64,000 bases of DNA, taken from positions 9,579,878 through 9,643,877 of the forward strand of contig LR746264.1 of NCBI GenBank assembly GCA_902729315.2, given 5' to 3'. The position numbers and the translations under genes were made by a program. The notes below the pieces were generated by a model. It searched no databases. It had not been told where the DNA came from and saw only the letters and a list, made by a program, of their open reading frames with translations. How positions within the stretch are numbered: the first letter of the stretch is position 1; each line of letters opens with the position of its first letter. This DNA comes from Spirodela intermedia (Eukaryota; Streptophyta; Magnoliopsida; Alismatales; Araceae). Positions 49,269 to 63,150 of the stretch are shown here, in pieces.

Positions 49269-52200
49269 GCTTCACCTGGATGCCGCGAGATTTGTACTCC
49301 AGATACAGATCTTTGAGGGCTTGGACGGCGCTGGAGTCTATGTAGGTGACCGCTGCATGATCACAACAACAGGAATAATATCAGACGACCGCCTGAGAAA
49401 CTCCATGAAATGTCTGGTCGCAGTTTTCAGTGTTCGCGTGAGAGCAAGAACAAGAGAGAGAAGCTTACGCGCCATTTCGATGACCACGAAATAGTTCCTT
49501 CCGACTTCTGGGCCGCGCTTCACTGAGCCGGAGATGTCCACCTCGTACTTCTGGAGCCTGGTCAAAAGAGAAACAGGAAAACATTCCCTTTGACTCGATG
49601 TTCTTGGCCTTCTGCTGTACAGAGAGGAGCTCGGGCGCACCTCTCTTTGATGTAACTGATGTTCGCAAAGTAAATGGGGGCATCGACGCGCACGATCACG
49701 ATCCCGTTGTAGGTGTATGCCTCTGGGTACTGCGCGATGTTTCTATACAAGGTAGTTCCAGGGAGACGCCCCAGGATGGCTTCAAGAAATAGTTATCATC
49801 ATTCAGATACTGAACAAAACAATCATAGTAGGTGGGTTTTCATGAAATTTATTACTGCTATATGATATGATGAATGATGCATCATAGAAGATTGATCGAA
49901 AAATGATGATGAAATAGCGGATATAATGGATAGATAGATGAAATGCTGCGGTAACCCAACTGACCAATGTGTGCAATCATGAAATTATTAGTACTATATG
50001 ATATGATCAATGATGCACCATAGAAGATTGATCGAAAAATGATGATGAAATAGCGGATATAATGGATAGATAGATGGAATGCTGCGGTAACCCAACTGAC
50101 CAATGTGTGGATTTGCTGATTCATGGATCACAAATGCAAGGGAGGAGCCAACCTGCAAGAAATTTCTCAGCGTTCAGAAGGTGGGCGGCTATAGAATCGC
50201 TCTCCCTCCATTACTGATAGGCTATTTGAGCTTCACAGAGAAGAGGAATAGGGAACACGCCGGACAACCTCATAAAACAAGGCATTGGGAACCTCTCCCT
50301 CTGTGATATCACACGACAGCAAGCCCGTACATAATGAACTAAAAAAAGAAAACTTCGAGGAAATCTTGACGCTCATTCAACTCGTACGATTGTATTCAAC
50401 GTGCAACTCCTAAATTTGATAATGGCCTCCATCAGAGATGTCTTCTCAAAGAAGAACTAATGCAGCACAAGGTACAATATCAATGAAGAAGAAACGATAT
50501 AAGAGAGACGAAGGGAGAAGTCACGGCCATCTGTGCATTCATTTAGGGACAATAGCAATAATATGAATGAAGAAACGGAATAGGACTTTAACCATAAACC
50601 CGAAGCAGGAAAATAGCACTTCAAAGCCACACCGCAAGTTCAGGTTATCTCACTGAGGTCACCCTTTCAGATATAATATCCAAGTTGGAATACATAATCA
50701 GAAAATGACATGAAGCTGGCATCATTTCTGCCGCAGTAGCAAGGACGAAAGGGAGAGTTCTTGTTCCAAGAAGAACACAGATCTCAATACCAGAAACAAT
50801 TCTGCAGTTCAAGGCACAGTCATTTGAATTATTACCCCAACGAGAACACCTATCTCAATACCAAGAAACAATGTCGTAATGCTAGTAATGGTCCAGAGAA
50901 GGAAGTCTTTCTTGTCCACACGCCACAAGAAGATGGCTTCATCATAGTCCACCTGCAATATTAAAGATCCGGATATGAATTACGTTTGGACTCTAGTTTT
51001 AAACTACACCAAGATACAGATTAGAGATTCAAGCTGGGTACCAAGTCATGAAAAAAAAAGTATGTCCAAGGTAAAGCTTCACAAAAAGTATGAAGACAGA
51101 GCATAGCATAGAACATTGTTCGGAGATTTGAAAATTTTAGAAAGAATTCAAGAAATATACACATATTCACAAGAACTGGGTATGGGAAGAACTGTGCATT
51201 ATATGTATGACACAAAGGAAGCTCTCTTATCGCTGTAAGCAGGCAGTGTCTTTCTTCTTCTTTTTTGGGTGTTGCGTAGATGAGGGAGTGGAGGGGAGAG
51301 GAGAGATAACGGTGCTAAAACTTGTCCCAAATCACCAATTCAAAGTTGAATAGCCTGGTTTCCCAGTTCTACCATGCTGTCAGATTATACGAGAGCAACT
51401 CTCAAACTATGCCCTGGCCGGTTAGTATTGTAGACATAATGGTGGCAAAAATAACTTGGAAGACCACAGGAATTGATATGTCAATAACTACCAGCCCGTT
51501 CACTCAACAACTGGATAGAAAAAAAATGGGATAATAGACAGAAATCTTGCTTGAATTGCACAACCCTTCTTATCCAATCACCAATGATGCATGATCATGA
51601 ACATTTGTATTGGGGAAAAAAAAGAGATCGTTTGTACAAATTCGTACACAGAAAGAAACATGACTTTTCATAATTTGGATGCTCCAACTTCATACACAGA
51701 AAGATCAGCAATAAAGTGACCATTTGTATACATACGGTACATGTCAATTTCAGATTAGCACACTACACTTATCTAGTAAGACCACGATAGATGGTTTAAT
51801 CCTAGATTTATTGAGACAAGCTCCTATTGTAAACTTACCAGACCCATAACAGCAGATATCACAATGGCTGCCAACGTGCACTGAAATAGCAAAGAAACAT
51901 AAGCAAACTGATCAGGACCACTGAGAAAGCATTGGGTCTCCAAAATAAGCATGTTGCGCCTGACTCCCTTGGGGCAAAGCAGCCCCTCTCAGGAGAACTT
52001 ATATTGAATAAGCTAACTGATGTTGACAATTATATCCATGTTGGACAAAAAAAACCCTAACATAATGGAAATCAAAGATATACCCTATGTTTTACCAGAC
52101 ATAAAAGATCATCTATCAGAGTTAATACAAGTGCAGCCTAAGCCTTCTTGTTATCATTATGAATCTGTACTGCCGCAATAATCCTCGAGAGTTACTAAAA

Positions 52201-55200
52201 AGTGGTATTCCTTAAAACATCATTAAAGCTACGAGAAAGGTTGCAATTAGGCGAAAGACACGCAACTGACCAAACATTCCCCTTTCAAATATCTTCATTG
52301 GCTTCCAATTGCCATGACTTTCTCACCATAAACTATGTTCTCATTTAAACAAATTCTGCCACTTATTACAGAAATAAGTTTAAATCATAAAGGTTAGTCA
52401 TAAAACGTAGTAAAATCGTTGGGTCCCCATTGGATGAGAACAACACGTCGATTGGATCCGGTTTACAAAGGTGATTGCGCACACATCAGGTGGCATGGCC
52501 ACAGTGATACAAACTAAAGACGACATGATGCTCCCCTCCCATAAACATGATGCACATAAACATAGAACTCCATAGACTAAAGTGTATGCACCGTGCATTG
52601 AAAGATAACAACACATTGCAAAACATTAAGGTTTCTTCGATGTTGAAAGAAAAGCGTACCAATCATAATATTTCGTAGTGTAGAGGTATGGAATTACTGC
52701 ATATTTCATATGAATATATGAAAATTCTTTTGAACATGTTGCTGCATTATTTCGCTCTGTTATATATCCAGAAATTTATAAAAATGCATAATGAAACAAG
52801 GGACTATTAATGGGAGTCATCCTAAGCGAATATCAAAATAATATACTGTGTTACCATTCGTTTATTTTTTTTACGTTTTTTCACAGAAGTTCGAGGCCAG
52901 TATGTCCACTACGGATTGACTTAACTGACTTTCTCTCATAGCAATACAGTATGGTTCAACTCTCCGAGAACTCTGAACGTACTAATAAAAATGACTGCAT
53001 TTTTATTTGTACATTCAATTTATTAAAAAAAATGGTCAGACAAGGACCGAAACTTTTTGTCAGATAACCGATCCATCTAATCCACAGTTAACTTGATGTT
53101 CTTTTCTAGACAGTATTCCAAACACGCTCATTAAAAAAAACATCACAAGAGTCTGCTCAATGTACTAATAAAAATGCATGAGACAAAACTGTTAAACCAT
53201 CTCAGACGCATCTAATAACTTCATGCTGTGGAAGGAAATCAACTATGCTACTCGTTTGAAGTCTCATAACATACTTTCTCATGTAAAATGACAGAAGAAG
53301 CAACAAAGGATTATGGAATGAACGGATTAGCCAGAAATGAGTAAATAAATAGTTTATTACTCCAGCAACCACACCTGAGGTATGTCTCTAAACAACGGCG
53401 TCAAAAACATAAGAGCACAGGCCATTATAACCCCCATAGTCAATCCAGATAATCCAGTCTTTGCTCCACTCTCGTGGTTTACAGCAGACCTAGAAAATGA
53501 CCCTGTAAAACAAAGTGATACAGCCAAAATTAATCATAAGACATCCAATCAATTTGCAAGGATCTCTATTTCATCTACATAGCTTGAGTTAGACAAAAAA
53601 GATCAATTTCTTTGGAAGTTTACAAATGACGAAAGGTGAAATAGATAAGCGGATCAATTGCAACAAAAACACTGCCACGATCGTCTTTACCTGTTGTTGG
53701 ATATGCGGAGAAAAATGAACCGCATATATTTGCCACACCAAGTCCAAACAACTGTATAAAATAGAGAAGTATCACATCAGATAGTTGCATCTATATCAAA
53801 TAGAGAAGATAGGCGAAGAAATGACATTTTAACAGAAAAGTATCATATACAACTTGAGTGCAAAAATCCTCCCACACACCAAAGTATACTTCCATCAAAA
53901 ATAGATAATTAGGAAAACCTTAGAAGCACAAAAATATGCTTGCAGCCAGGTTGAGAATGTCAGGCCAGGAAGTATGCTTTTCACAAGAAAAATATGCTTC
54001 AACTAGTTTCCTCAAGTTTGACAATGGTTTTCATGCGGCAACTTTCTTATTTGCGAGTATGCTAATTTTCCCTCTTGCTGAGGTAAGCTGCAGCCAATAA
54101 AGAAGCACTTGATTTACCTAAAAACCTAGAAAACGGAACGGATTTTTACATGAACGTCAATAGAATTAGGTTCGATAGTGGTATATAAAAGTAGGAGTTT
54201 GCTCGAGGACCCAAGGTTAGGGGGACAGGGTGCACATCGACACCAAGTTCTTCCCGCACCAACAGGGATTGTAGTGCCTCAAATACTCAAGACCAACCAA
54301 TGCCCTGGGTATCTGACCAATGGATAGAAAGAATGCAACAACACCGTACGCAGAGGAATAAGACATAGATCATGTGTAGAGGACAAAACTTCTTGAGAAT
54401 GAGTAAACCTCAAGAAGATAACTTCTGCAGAAGAAATAACCCATAGGTAAAGACAAATCCTCCACAACACAGTCGAAGTACCCTGCCAACAGGATGTCCA
54501 ACAACAAAGGGATCAGCTTGACTCTTCCATATGCGAAAAATGAACATCTTGCAGTCCTTTTTGAGGATGAGAGTGGAAGAGGGAAATGGTGGCTAATGGA
54601 GTGCGGATATGGAATCTATAATGTCAAATTTATCAACACATCGGAAAGAGTAATGTCTGGTCGGGGAATCTCATTGCATCTGGCCAGAAGTCGCTATATA
54701 CAAGCATGCAGATGATTCACCATAAAGGGGGATTCCAAGAATATGTCAGCAAAGAATCCAGCCTTATTTCAGTCACATTTTGTGCCTAGCCTCTCTGGTT
54801 ACACAATAAACTTTTTGGTTATTCTATGCGGGTAGATTTGTCTTCACACATTTTCGGTCATCAATGCAGTAGCAGTTAATACAAACTTTGGAAAAAAAGG
54901 GTCCACCGTCCCTATAAACTTGCAAAATTAAATGCTTGAACGATTTTCACAAAACGAGATAAACGGCCTGATGATTTAACTACACAAAGTGTGTAGTAAA
55001 AAGAATGTGATAAAAACTAATGTGCAAGATATCATGGAACAAGGTCAACAAAAGTCTGCCAAAGATTCCGAGATAAGGGAGCTGAAATCAAAAGAATATG
55101 GTGTAATAGCACACCCATCCGTTACCTCTTGATTTGAATCTAGTTCGTACCCATTTTTAACAGCTAGTGCTTTAGCTATCCCCACAGACTCCTACATTAA

Positions 55201-58200
55201 GAAGAAAATTTCTTCAAAAGATAAATAGGAGAAAAAAAATGGAAAAAGAAATCACGAAGACATATTTCGGAATTGTTATGTACCAATATGGCCACACCAG
55301 TTATCAGTATCGCGGTTGATATTAAAGATTTTGCATGCCCAAATTCTTTTGGAACAGAGAACTTTGGAAGACCTTGCGGTATTTCCCCCACCTGAAAGAA
55401 GTAAAAAAGTCTCACTGAAGTTCGAGAACTAGCATGAGAAATACAACCCAGTCACATGGAAAAGGAACAAGAAAGGTGACGATTTATGTTTTGATACCTT
55501 CTCTCTTGAGGTACTTCAGTTTCCTAATGTATAAGGGTAGTGATCAGAAGGGTTTTAACTTGTTGGTAACATCTTATTTTTCTAACTTTCGACGGAATAT
55601 TATTCAGGTGTTGGATTAACCTCACAATCTTAAAAACAAACTTACATGTCAAACAGCAGATTATTAGATGTTAACATCCAAATCTTATGATACCGTAGAC
55701 TTTCTGACATGAATCAAATATGTTGCTGGCGTTCTTCTATTTTTAGCCATTTAATGGTTACTTATCATTTGTTGACCATTTAATGATTATTTATAATAAT
55801 AAAATATTTCCATTTCGGCATCAAAGTTTTAGAGGACAAGAATAGAACTGAGATATTGTTAATACAATGATGAACTTCAGGATTTCAGATATCCAACATG
55901 TAGTGAAGTTCTAACTTCCATCAAAAGGATCCAAACTGAGGGCTAAAATTCTGTTCTAAAACATCTTTATCGAAAAATAAGCAATTAAAAAATCTGAACA
56001 ATACAGCCAACAAAACTGTCTGTATAAAGTTCATCGAATCTCAACAACCAACCAACTAACATGAGTTGTGATTCTGATACTAAGACATTTTCATAATGAC
56101 TCATTCTATCCATTAAATTTCAATTTTATTTCTAAGATAACACATACAACGAAGCTGAGAATAAACCAATTCTCAAAAAATGAAAAATGGTACAAAGAAA
56201 ACCATACGGGAAAAATAAGGCATTTTTATCCAGCAACCAGTTTCGAAGTGCTTCGTGATATCTGTCTCAAAAAACAAATGAGAGGCCCAATGAATGTACG
56301 ATGTAGAGAGAAAAAGCAGATCCATAGAAAAGGCGAACATAATATCTCTTCCAGATCCGAACGAAGTTTGATTGTCATGGTGTGATTTGTATGGCAACAG
56401 TAATAACTAGACTGGAACTTTCAGAGATGAATAAATAATTAACTGGACAATGGAGATGTAAATTCGATGAAAATGATGTTTTCAATCCCTGTCATAAGTT
56501 GTAATTTTAAATTAAAATAAGCAAAAAATCAAGATTTTTCAGCTTTAGCTCCACATAGATACTTGGAATTAGCCACGACCCTATTTTTATTATTAAATTC
56601 CTTTGAAACATCGAATTCTAATGAAAATGTGAGATTTCGAGCCGTTAAGACTGATATTGTCTTTCCAAGGGCAGCGGCATAGGCAAAAGCATTTTCTAAT
56701 GAGTGAACAATTAACAGATCATGTTTGGAGAAATAAAGAGAATATGCTCAGCTTCACGGAACCAAGAAAATTGGCACAAAAAGATTGGCATGCACTTAGA
56801 AATTTTCAGATAGAAGACAGAAACAAAGAAGGATCACGTTGTGATATGAGATCCACAAGTTCATCCTCAAAACTTCAATAATTTTACAGGAGCGTGCTTT
56901 ACCACAGAAATAGTAGAAGGATGAAATATTTTCACGAAAGTTGTGCCCAAGACAACTGCTGTAAGCGGACCAGCTGCTCTTAGATATCGGAATCTTTTAC
57001 TAGTTTTTCCCTGCACCATTTCAACAATTGCAAGGAACATGCAAAAAAGAAAAATGCTGAGCAGCTTACTAAAGAGGAAAAAGAGATAAAAAAGAGTAAA
57101 CACTTAGTTCATACCAAGTGCTTCATCAGAAGAAGAATTGTAAGCGTACTGGATCCCATCACAAAAGGTTGCCACATAAACTACAGAAGAACAAGAAGCA
57201 TGTAATGAATCCAGAATCACATAGTAGTATTGTTCGTAACCCTATAATCCTTCATCGATATGCAAAAAACTATATAAGGCATCGGTCTTCAACAATATGT
57301 ATTTAAATGTCAGCAGAGTGCATACGGAAAATGAATCTTAGAGAAAGGAAAAAGTGTGAACAGAGCACAATTATTGAAAGCAGATATCTCCATTTTTCTC
57401 TAAGCATGTAATATTGAAAAGCACAGTTTTACTTATGATTCATTTTGATATATCCGGTCACATATGAGGATTCTACACTTGGACACGCTACCATGATACT
57501 ATCGTGTCTTACCAAATAAGTTACGCATGACATCAAAATTCAATGAATATTCAGATCAAACTAGGCAAAAATTAGCAAGTAAAACATTGCAAACTCGTAC
57601 AAAGTTAATGTCAAATATACATTCGATGAGAACTTACATGATTAAACAGATTTTCTCATAATGACCAACTTGCACCATGGGATAATATTAAAAAAACTCT
57701 GCGTTAGGAACTATCAAAATGACACTTTCATATTACGACTCTCGCCTTCTGATTCCCAATCTTCAAAATATTGGCCAACGAGTAGATTTTCCACAGGAAT
57801 ATTTTTTCAATGGCTAAGGTGCTGTTTGATTGTGGAGAACTGGAGAAATATTTCAAATCCAAGAAAAACAATGTAGATTATTGAAGCTTCTGACAATCTT
57901 CTGCTGGACGGCAAAAGATGTTCTGAATGAGACCTAGGTTTCTTATAAAAGTCCATCAATAGGTTTTGAAGCTGGTGTTTGAACCATATTGCCAATATCA
58001 AACAATTCAGAAAAGTACTTTCGTTATCTCAATTATTCTTGAGGCATTGCTGAGGACTTGTTAAGGCATCAAGGCAGTCAGACGTGCAAGATGTCCGACT
58101 CACCAACAGCAGCCACACAAGCGCTCACACAGGTGCCCTCATTCACGTTGAATTTGGGGAGAATGGGCACATTCCTGACTTGTGTAAATGCAAAGTCTTT

Positions 58201-61200
58201 TATGCAATCAGCTTCACATGTGGCTGCTTGTCTTGAGGCCTTCAGCAAAATGAAGCCAATCATGCAAAGTGTTCAGAGATAGCCTGACCCTCTGTGAAGC
58301 CAATCATACGGAGCGTTTGGATATATATATATATATATATATATGAAATGAACAATAAAAGATATAATAATAAATATTAAATTAACAAAAAATTACGATT
58401 ATTGGAGGAACAATATCTAATCCTGAGGATAATAGATCGAACAGAACCTGTCGGCGATTCTTTCAATCCATGGAGTAGGAAGAGGTTAATAAGATATGTT
58501 ATATAATATATATAAATATAGAATATAACATAATGACTTTTGCATTATAACTCTAAAACACACCTTTATTTTTATTGTTTGTTAGAGAGTCTGTGGGGAC
58601 AGTAGAGATTCAACTAAAATTTCTTTGATATGGAAAAAACACTTTTGTATAGTTTGGTTCCAAGCAATTCAAGAGATTTAATTCATTTTTATATAAATTT
58701 ATGTTAACAGAATATCATTGTCCCGATTCCTTCCTGTGTATTCCTAATTTATGTAGTTTAACAATTTGAAGCATTTACTCAAATAATTTTAGGTACAACA
58801 TAGGGCATCTTATAATTGCAGAACCTATATCAATCAGAATATATTCTTCTTTCATATAGTTATTATATTTATAGGATATTGTAACGACATATAGCAGAAG
58901 AGGATAATTAGGCTTCACTAGGCCCCAATGCTTTGTCTCTATTGATAGAATGAAATCTCTATCCTGTGGGGGGTACTCTTGAGTTCACAATGCAATGGAC
59001 CCTGTAGAACTTAGAAAGAACATGCGGTACTTGATGTGATAATAATTTGATGACACGTAAGATTTGATCACATGATCAAGTTTTACATGAAGAAGCACCT
59101 CGGCATTACATTTTTCTTGTTGAGCCAGGCAACACAATCATAAATGAATGATAAACTCTAGAAAGTAATATGCACATCCATTCGTCCATCACATAAAGCC
59201 ATGGTGCAAAGTTATAATTAACACATATTTCACAAGTTTCGTAAGTCAATTTTTTTTTTGCCAAGTTTCACATCTGAGATAAAATATTTCACCGAACAAT
59301 TCGATAGATCAGAAATTAAGTGCATGTTCTGTGAAGCGATTAGTTGCCCGGCTATATATCACTGAAGACTTATCATCCTGTAGGTTTTTCCAATGTAACA
59401 TGTTTGAATCCATATCTAGCATCTCACGCCCATGTTAAATCCTATCTCTGCGCTGATCAACTGCACTAAGCATGATGCTTTCATCTCTCATGTCCCAATT
59501 CATTCCATATCTGCACGTCCGGTTTAAACACTATAGAAACCTAAATCTAAATTCTCTGAGAAATTAGAACCACTAGAATGCTATGTACTAACTAAGATAT
59601 CCCAAACGAAGGATTATGTATTAAGTTAAAGTAGCAGCAAGGGAGAATGAATATTCAGTCAATGTATTGACTGACCAAATCATATAAAACTCTATGTTCA
59701 CCGATTTTCTTACGCAAGAGGAATTTTACAACTTTCTAAGCATAACCAAAAAGGCTGTATCTATATATATATATATATAAAAGAAAGCGATAATTTGAAG
59801 ATAAAAAAAAAAAAAAGTGTAGCATAAGCAATCATAAAAAAATATGAATTTAGAATCATGCAGCGAAAGGTAATCAGGTTCTGAAGAGCATACATTACCC
59901 GCTCCAGTAATTATACTCTCAACAAGAGGTACAATTTTGCTGCTTCGAACAATGCTGTATCCCAAGAAATATTTGGCTTGAGATAATGCAATAACAATGG
60001 CTGAGGAAGTTGTGAAGCCAGAAATAACGGAATGGCTGATAAAACGGATCAGCCATCCAAGCCTGCACAGCAAATTTTTGGCCTATTGATAAAATTTTAA
60101 AAATGCAAAAAAAGAAATAAATAGGAGTCTATGCACACAGAAGCTTCTTAAATACCCCAGCCAAGGAAAAACCGGTTGGGTGATCTACAGATGGCCACAA
60201 GTACTAATAAGACTTCTGACAGGGTATCATCACTTTCATTAGGTTAGTGAAAACTAGTACAACTCACAAACACAGGCCTGGAGGTGTTCGATCATGACAC
60301 TTCAGTTTACTGATAAATAAGATTTTCGGTTGATACATTTCATAACCGTTCTTGGTTTTCATGATGACTCAATTGATTACAAACCCCACCAAAAGGGTTC
60401 AACTGTGACATGAGCTCGACACGCCACTTTGCCACTCAGTATGCAAGGTATTCACGAAGCCAGGGGATAGTGTCCTGTCACAAAGACTAGGTTTGTGCTC
60501 TGCCAACACCAGGCTAACACATGAAGAAGGCCAATCGTCATAATGATAATCACAACAACAAAGGATAGCAATGATAGCAACCCTATCAGATTTCTAAAAA
60601 GCTTTTGTTGTCAAGAAGTTTAGGGATTTTGGAGTGAATTCATACGAAAAAGTTAGCGTTTGACACTCTTTCAAGTACTCCAGGGAAGAATAAAGTAAGG
60701 CCTAATGTTCTTAGCAGTATCCCACCACATGGCAGTCCAGAAAAGGAAAAGTTTCACGGCATAAAAGAGTGGCAGCGTCCATTTTTTTCTAAACAAGCCA
60801 TGCGATCTTCATACACAAAGCAAGCAAAGACGTCATGCTTACCTCAACAAACCCATTACACATTCCAGAACACCAACCATGAATGATAGTAATATCGCTA
60901 GTTCTGTGTAAAGCACGTCCGATGAATCAACAATGTTGCCAAGAACATTAGAAACCAATAGAGACACCAAAGCCACAGGACCAATTGCAAGTTGCCGTGA
61001 TGACCCAAAAATCGCATAAACAAATATTGGGACAAAGCCAGAGTCTGTAAAAGGAACAATTGGAATTCAGATATTGCAGTTGTTACGTAGCAAACTAAGT
61101 TGCGCCAGCTAACTGTGGCGAGAAAAATCATGAAGAAAGACAAACGAAGTATATACTCACAGAGTCCATAAATGGGGTGAAGGCCTGCCAACTTTGCATA

Positions 61201-61736
61201 TGACATTGCCTACACGTTTGAATGAAACATGGGCAATGAAGAAAACACAAGCTTAAGCCAATTTCATCACTAGTGAACAAAAATAAAGAGAAAACATATC
61301 ATGACTTACTAGCTAATAGACCTGAAGTTTCTGGAGAAAACTATTATATGAAATTAATTATGCTCCATAGTTCAATATTTACATAGAATATTTATGAAGT
61401 GGAAACAGAGAAGGAGAAAAACTCTTTACGCACCTGGGGGACGAGCATGACGCCGACGGTGATGCCGGCCACGAGGTCCACTTGCAGCCACTCCCTCCAC
61501 TTGTAAGACCGGATCCATCGCGAGCAGGGGAGAAGAAGCTCCGTCCAGTCACGCAACGACATTCCCTTAAAGTTCGGCAGCCAGTTGGTGAAAAACGACG
61601 CCGTTGGCGGGGCGGCGGGGTTGGAGGCGATCGGGTGCTGCAATGGAATGACCTTCACTTGCCTCCCAGAACCAGAAACGCCAGAGAGCGAGACCGCCAT
61701 GTCCGAGTTGCTCGCCGTTGCGTACGAGATCTCCAT
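48913..61736 (-). CDS. SULTR4: SULTR4-type tonoplast sulfate transporter
   Basis: Seventeen exons on the minus strand: 61736-61434, 61209-61161, 61044-60843, 60062-59894, 57180-57115, 57010-56903, 55391-55284, 55191-55126, 53751-53691, 53502-53375, 51880-51839, 50952-50836, 50152-50101, 49779-49641, 49557-49469, 49352-49276 and 49188-48913. All are GT-AG, giving 683 residues (Arabidopsis SULTR4;1 has 685). It is an SLC26/SulP carrier that exports sulfate from the vacuole. KVIPLQHP and [10 protein letters not shown] precede [29 protein letters not shown], then [38 protein letters not shown] and [20 protein letters not shown] in the membrane domain (about 80-485). The cytosolic STAS domain spans about 505-640, with [42 protein letters not shown] and [20 protein letters not shown]. 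The end is [11 protein letters not shown]. Introns total over 10 kb. Confidence 0.95.
49228..49265. repeat. (GA)n microsatellite in the last SULTR4 intron
   Basis: An uninterrupted GA run of about 37 bp lies between exons 16 and 17. On the transcript this is a (CU)n tract about 40-75 nt upstream of the exon 17 acceptor. Confidence 0.9.
49841..50109. repeat. Tandem duplication of about 133 bp spanning a SULTR4 splice donor
   Basis: Copy A (49841-49973) and copy B (49978-50109) are about 95% identical. They share CATGAAAT, ATATGATATGAT, CATAGAAGATTGATCGAAAA, GATGAAATAGCGGATATAAT and ACCCAACTGACCAATGTGTG. On the minus strand copy B carries the last 9 bases of exon 13 (ACACATTG) and its donor GTCAG. 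Copy A repeats both inside the intron. Confidence 0.95.
58317..58345. repeat. (AT)n microsatellite in SULTR4 intron 4
   Basis: An AT run of about 26 bp lies in the 2.7-kb intron between exons 4 and 5. A similar shorter TA run lies at 59761-59778 in the same intron. The rest of this intron is AT-rich with no recognisable element. Confidence 0.9.
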
Positions 61737-62250
61737 AACTCGTCACAAGCCCAAGAGGCTCCCTCTCCCTTCCAATCCACCCCCCCCCACCCGATGTAAA
61801 TTCCACAGTAGTCGCCACCAGGGACCCGGACGAGACCGTGGACGGTGAGAAGCCAGAGAGAGAGGTACCGCGGAATCCACAGCATATAATTGGAGTGAAG
61901 CTTCCCTGACCACGAACTGCTCTCCGCCCGCGGGCCGGACACTGTTTCTGCTTTTTGATTCGACCTTTCCGGAGCCGTGTGGGGGAGGGCTGCCTACCGC
62001 GAGAAGTCTCTACGGCGACTGCGGGTCTCTCTTTCTCTCTCTCTCGTGTCATTTGGTTGAACGTATCTGGGCAGGATCTGGACCAGATGCATCGGATAAT
62101 CTGAGCACGCGCCTAACAAAAATAATGCTCGGGCCTATAACATAATCGAAAATAGGCATTTTAACAATATGTCTAGAAAATTTGTATGATTAACTCAATG
62201 TTATAGAAATTGTGGATAATTGGTTTCCGAGCAGACCCGGCGACCTGGGT
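61737..62250 (-). promoter_or_regulatory. SULTR4 5' leader and proximal promoter region
   Basis: GC-rich leader sequence lies immediately before the SULTR4 ATG. A CT-rich (GA-rich on the transcript strand) tract is at 62025-62046. No clear TATA box was found, which suggests a broad start region. The ORF at 61567-62052 in another frame overlaps exon 1 and is not supported. Confidence 0.4.
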
Positions 62251-63150
62251 GGTCAACGGTCTGAATACCACCTGGCCTACGTCTCTATCCGTCCCCTCAC
62301 GTAAGGACCTGACGTGAAGCAAAAGTCAAACTACTACACGAAGAAGCCCAAAATCGTCACAGAAATAATGTGGTGGATCAGTGAGATGCACATTAATCAC
62401 GTATAGGACGAATAACTTAGGACAAGTATAATCTCAGCTGAACACATGTAAGTCCTCTTACATAGATCCTACGAGGGCAGGAGCTTTGACTTTATTTTTA
62501 GATCCTGCAAGGTTGACAAATGCCGTGGGAGTTTGTGATGGGGAATTTTGCAATATTCCACTTGATTTTTTTGATTTTTTTATTTTAAAAAAACATATTG
62601 GAACACATTTAAGTGTTGACTCTTTAGGATTAGGTGCTAAAACGTTAAACTATAAAACTAGAGTCAACTATCAACACTTTTTTCCTTTTCTAGCAGTCTC
62701 ACTCAACCTGCTATATGTGACTTTTTTGTTACTCAAGGGTCAACCCTATCCCAAAACGTGGGATAGTATTCAAAACTTATGGCTTTTCATTCAAGCGTTG
62801 ACTCGTATTAATTGGGTGTCAACCAATCTATGCTTACACCAGGGAATACTCGTTCTAAAGTGTTCACCATTAAGACCATCAGTTTCTTTACCTCCGAGAT
62901 GCATCGACTTCACTAACAAAATGGTGATTATCGTTGACTTGTAAAGGTCCCAGGCACCTTTATTATCAATGAAGCAACACTTTACGAAGCTCTCATGGCT
63001 TACTTAATTTGGCTATACGTTGACTACAGGACACTTAATTATCACATCAGATTGTCCCAAATAATTCAGGTAGGTGCGACGTTCTGGCATGATTTCCAAT
63101 CAAGTACTCTCCTCAGTTTATGATTTCAACAATCTCCCTATCTTTTGACT
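62251..63150. promoter_or_regulatory. W-box-core-rich region upstream of SULTR4
   Basis: TTGAC or its complement GTCAA occurs at 62252, 62325, 62486, 62513, 62616, 62663, 62739, 62798, 62818, 62934, 63020 and 63145, twelve in 900 bp. Fewer than two would be expected by chance at even base composition. TTGAC is the core of the W-box bound by WRKY factors (known). Function is inferred from density alone. Confidence 0.45.

Noticed and set aside
58058-58282. ORFs of 61-74 codons inside SULTR4 intron 4
   Set aside because: No family resemblance on either strand. They lie in a GC-balanced patch of an otherwise AT-rich intron, possibly an old insertion, but nothing identifies it.
61567-62052. Minus-strand ORF of 161 codons overlapping SULTR4 exon 1
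   Set aside because: It is in a different frame from the transporter exon, whose sequence clearly matches SULTR4. It is not supported as a separate protein.
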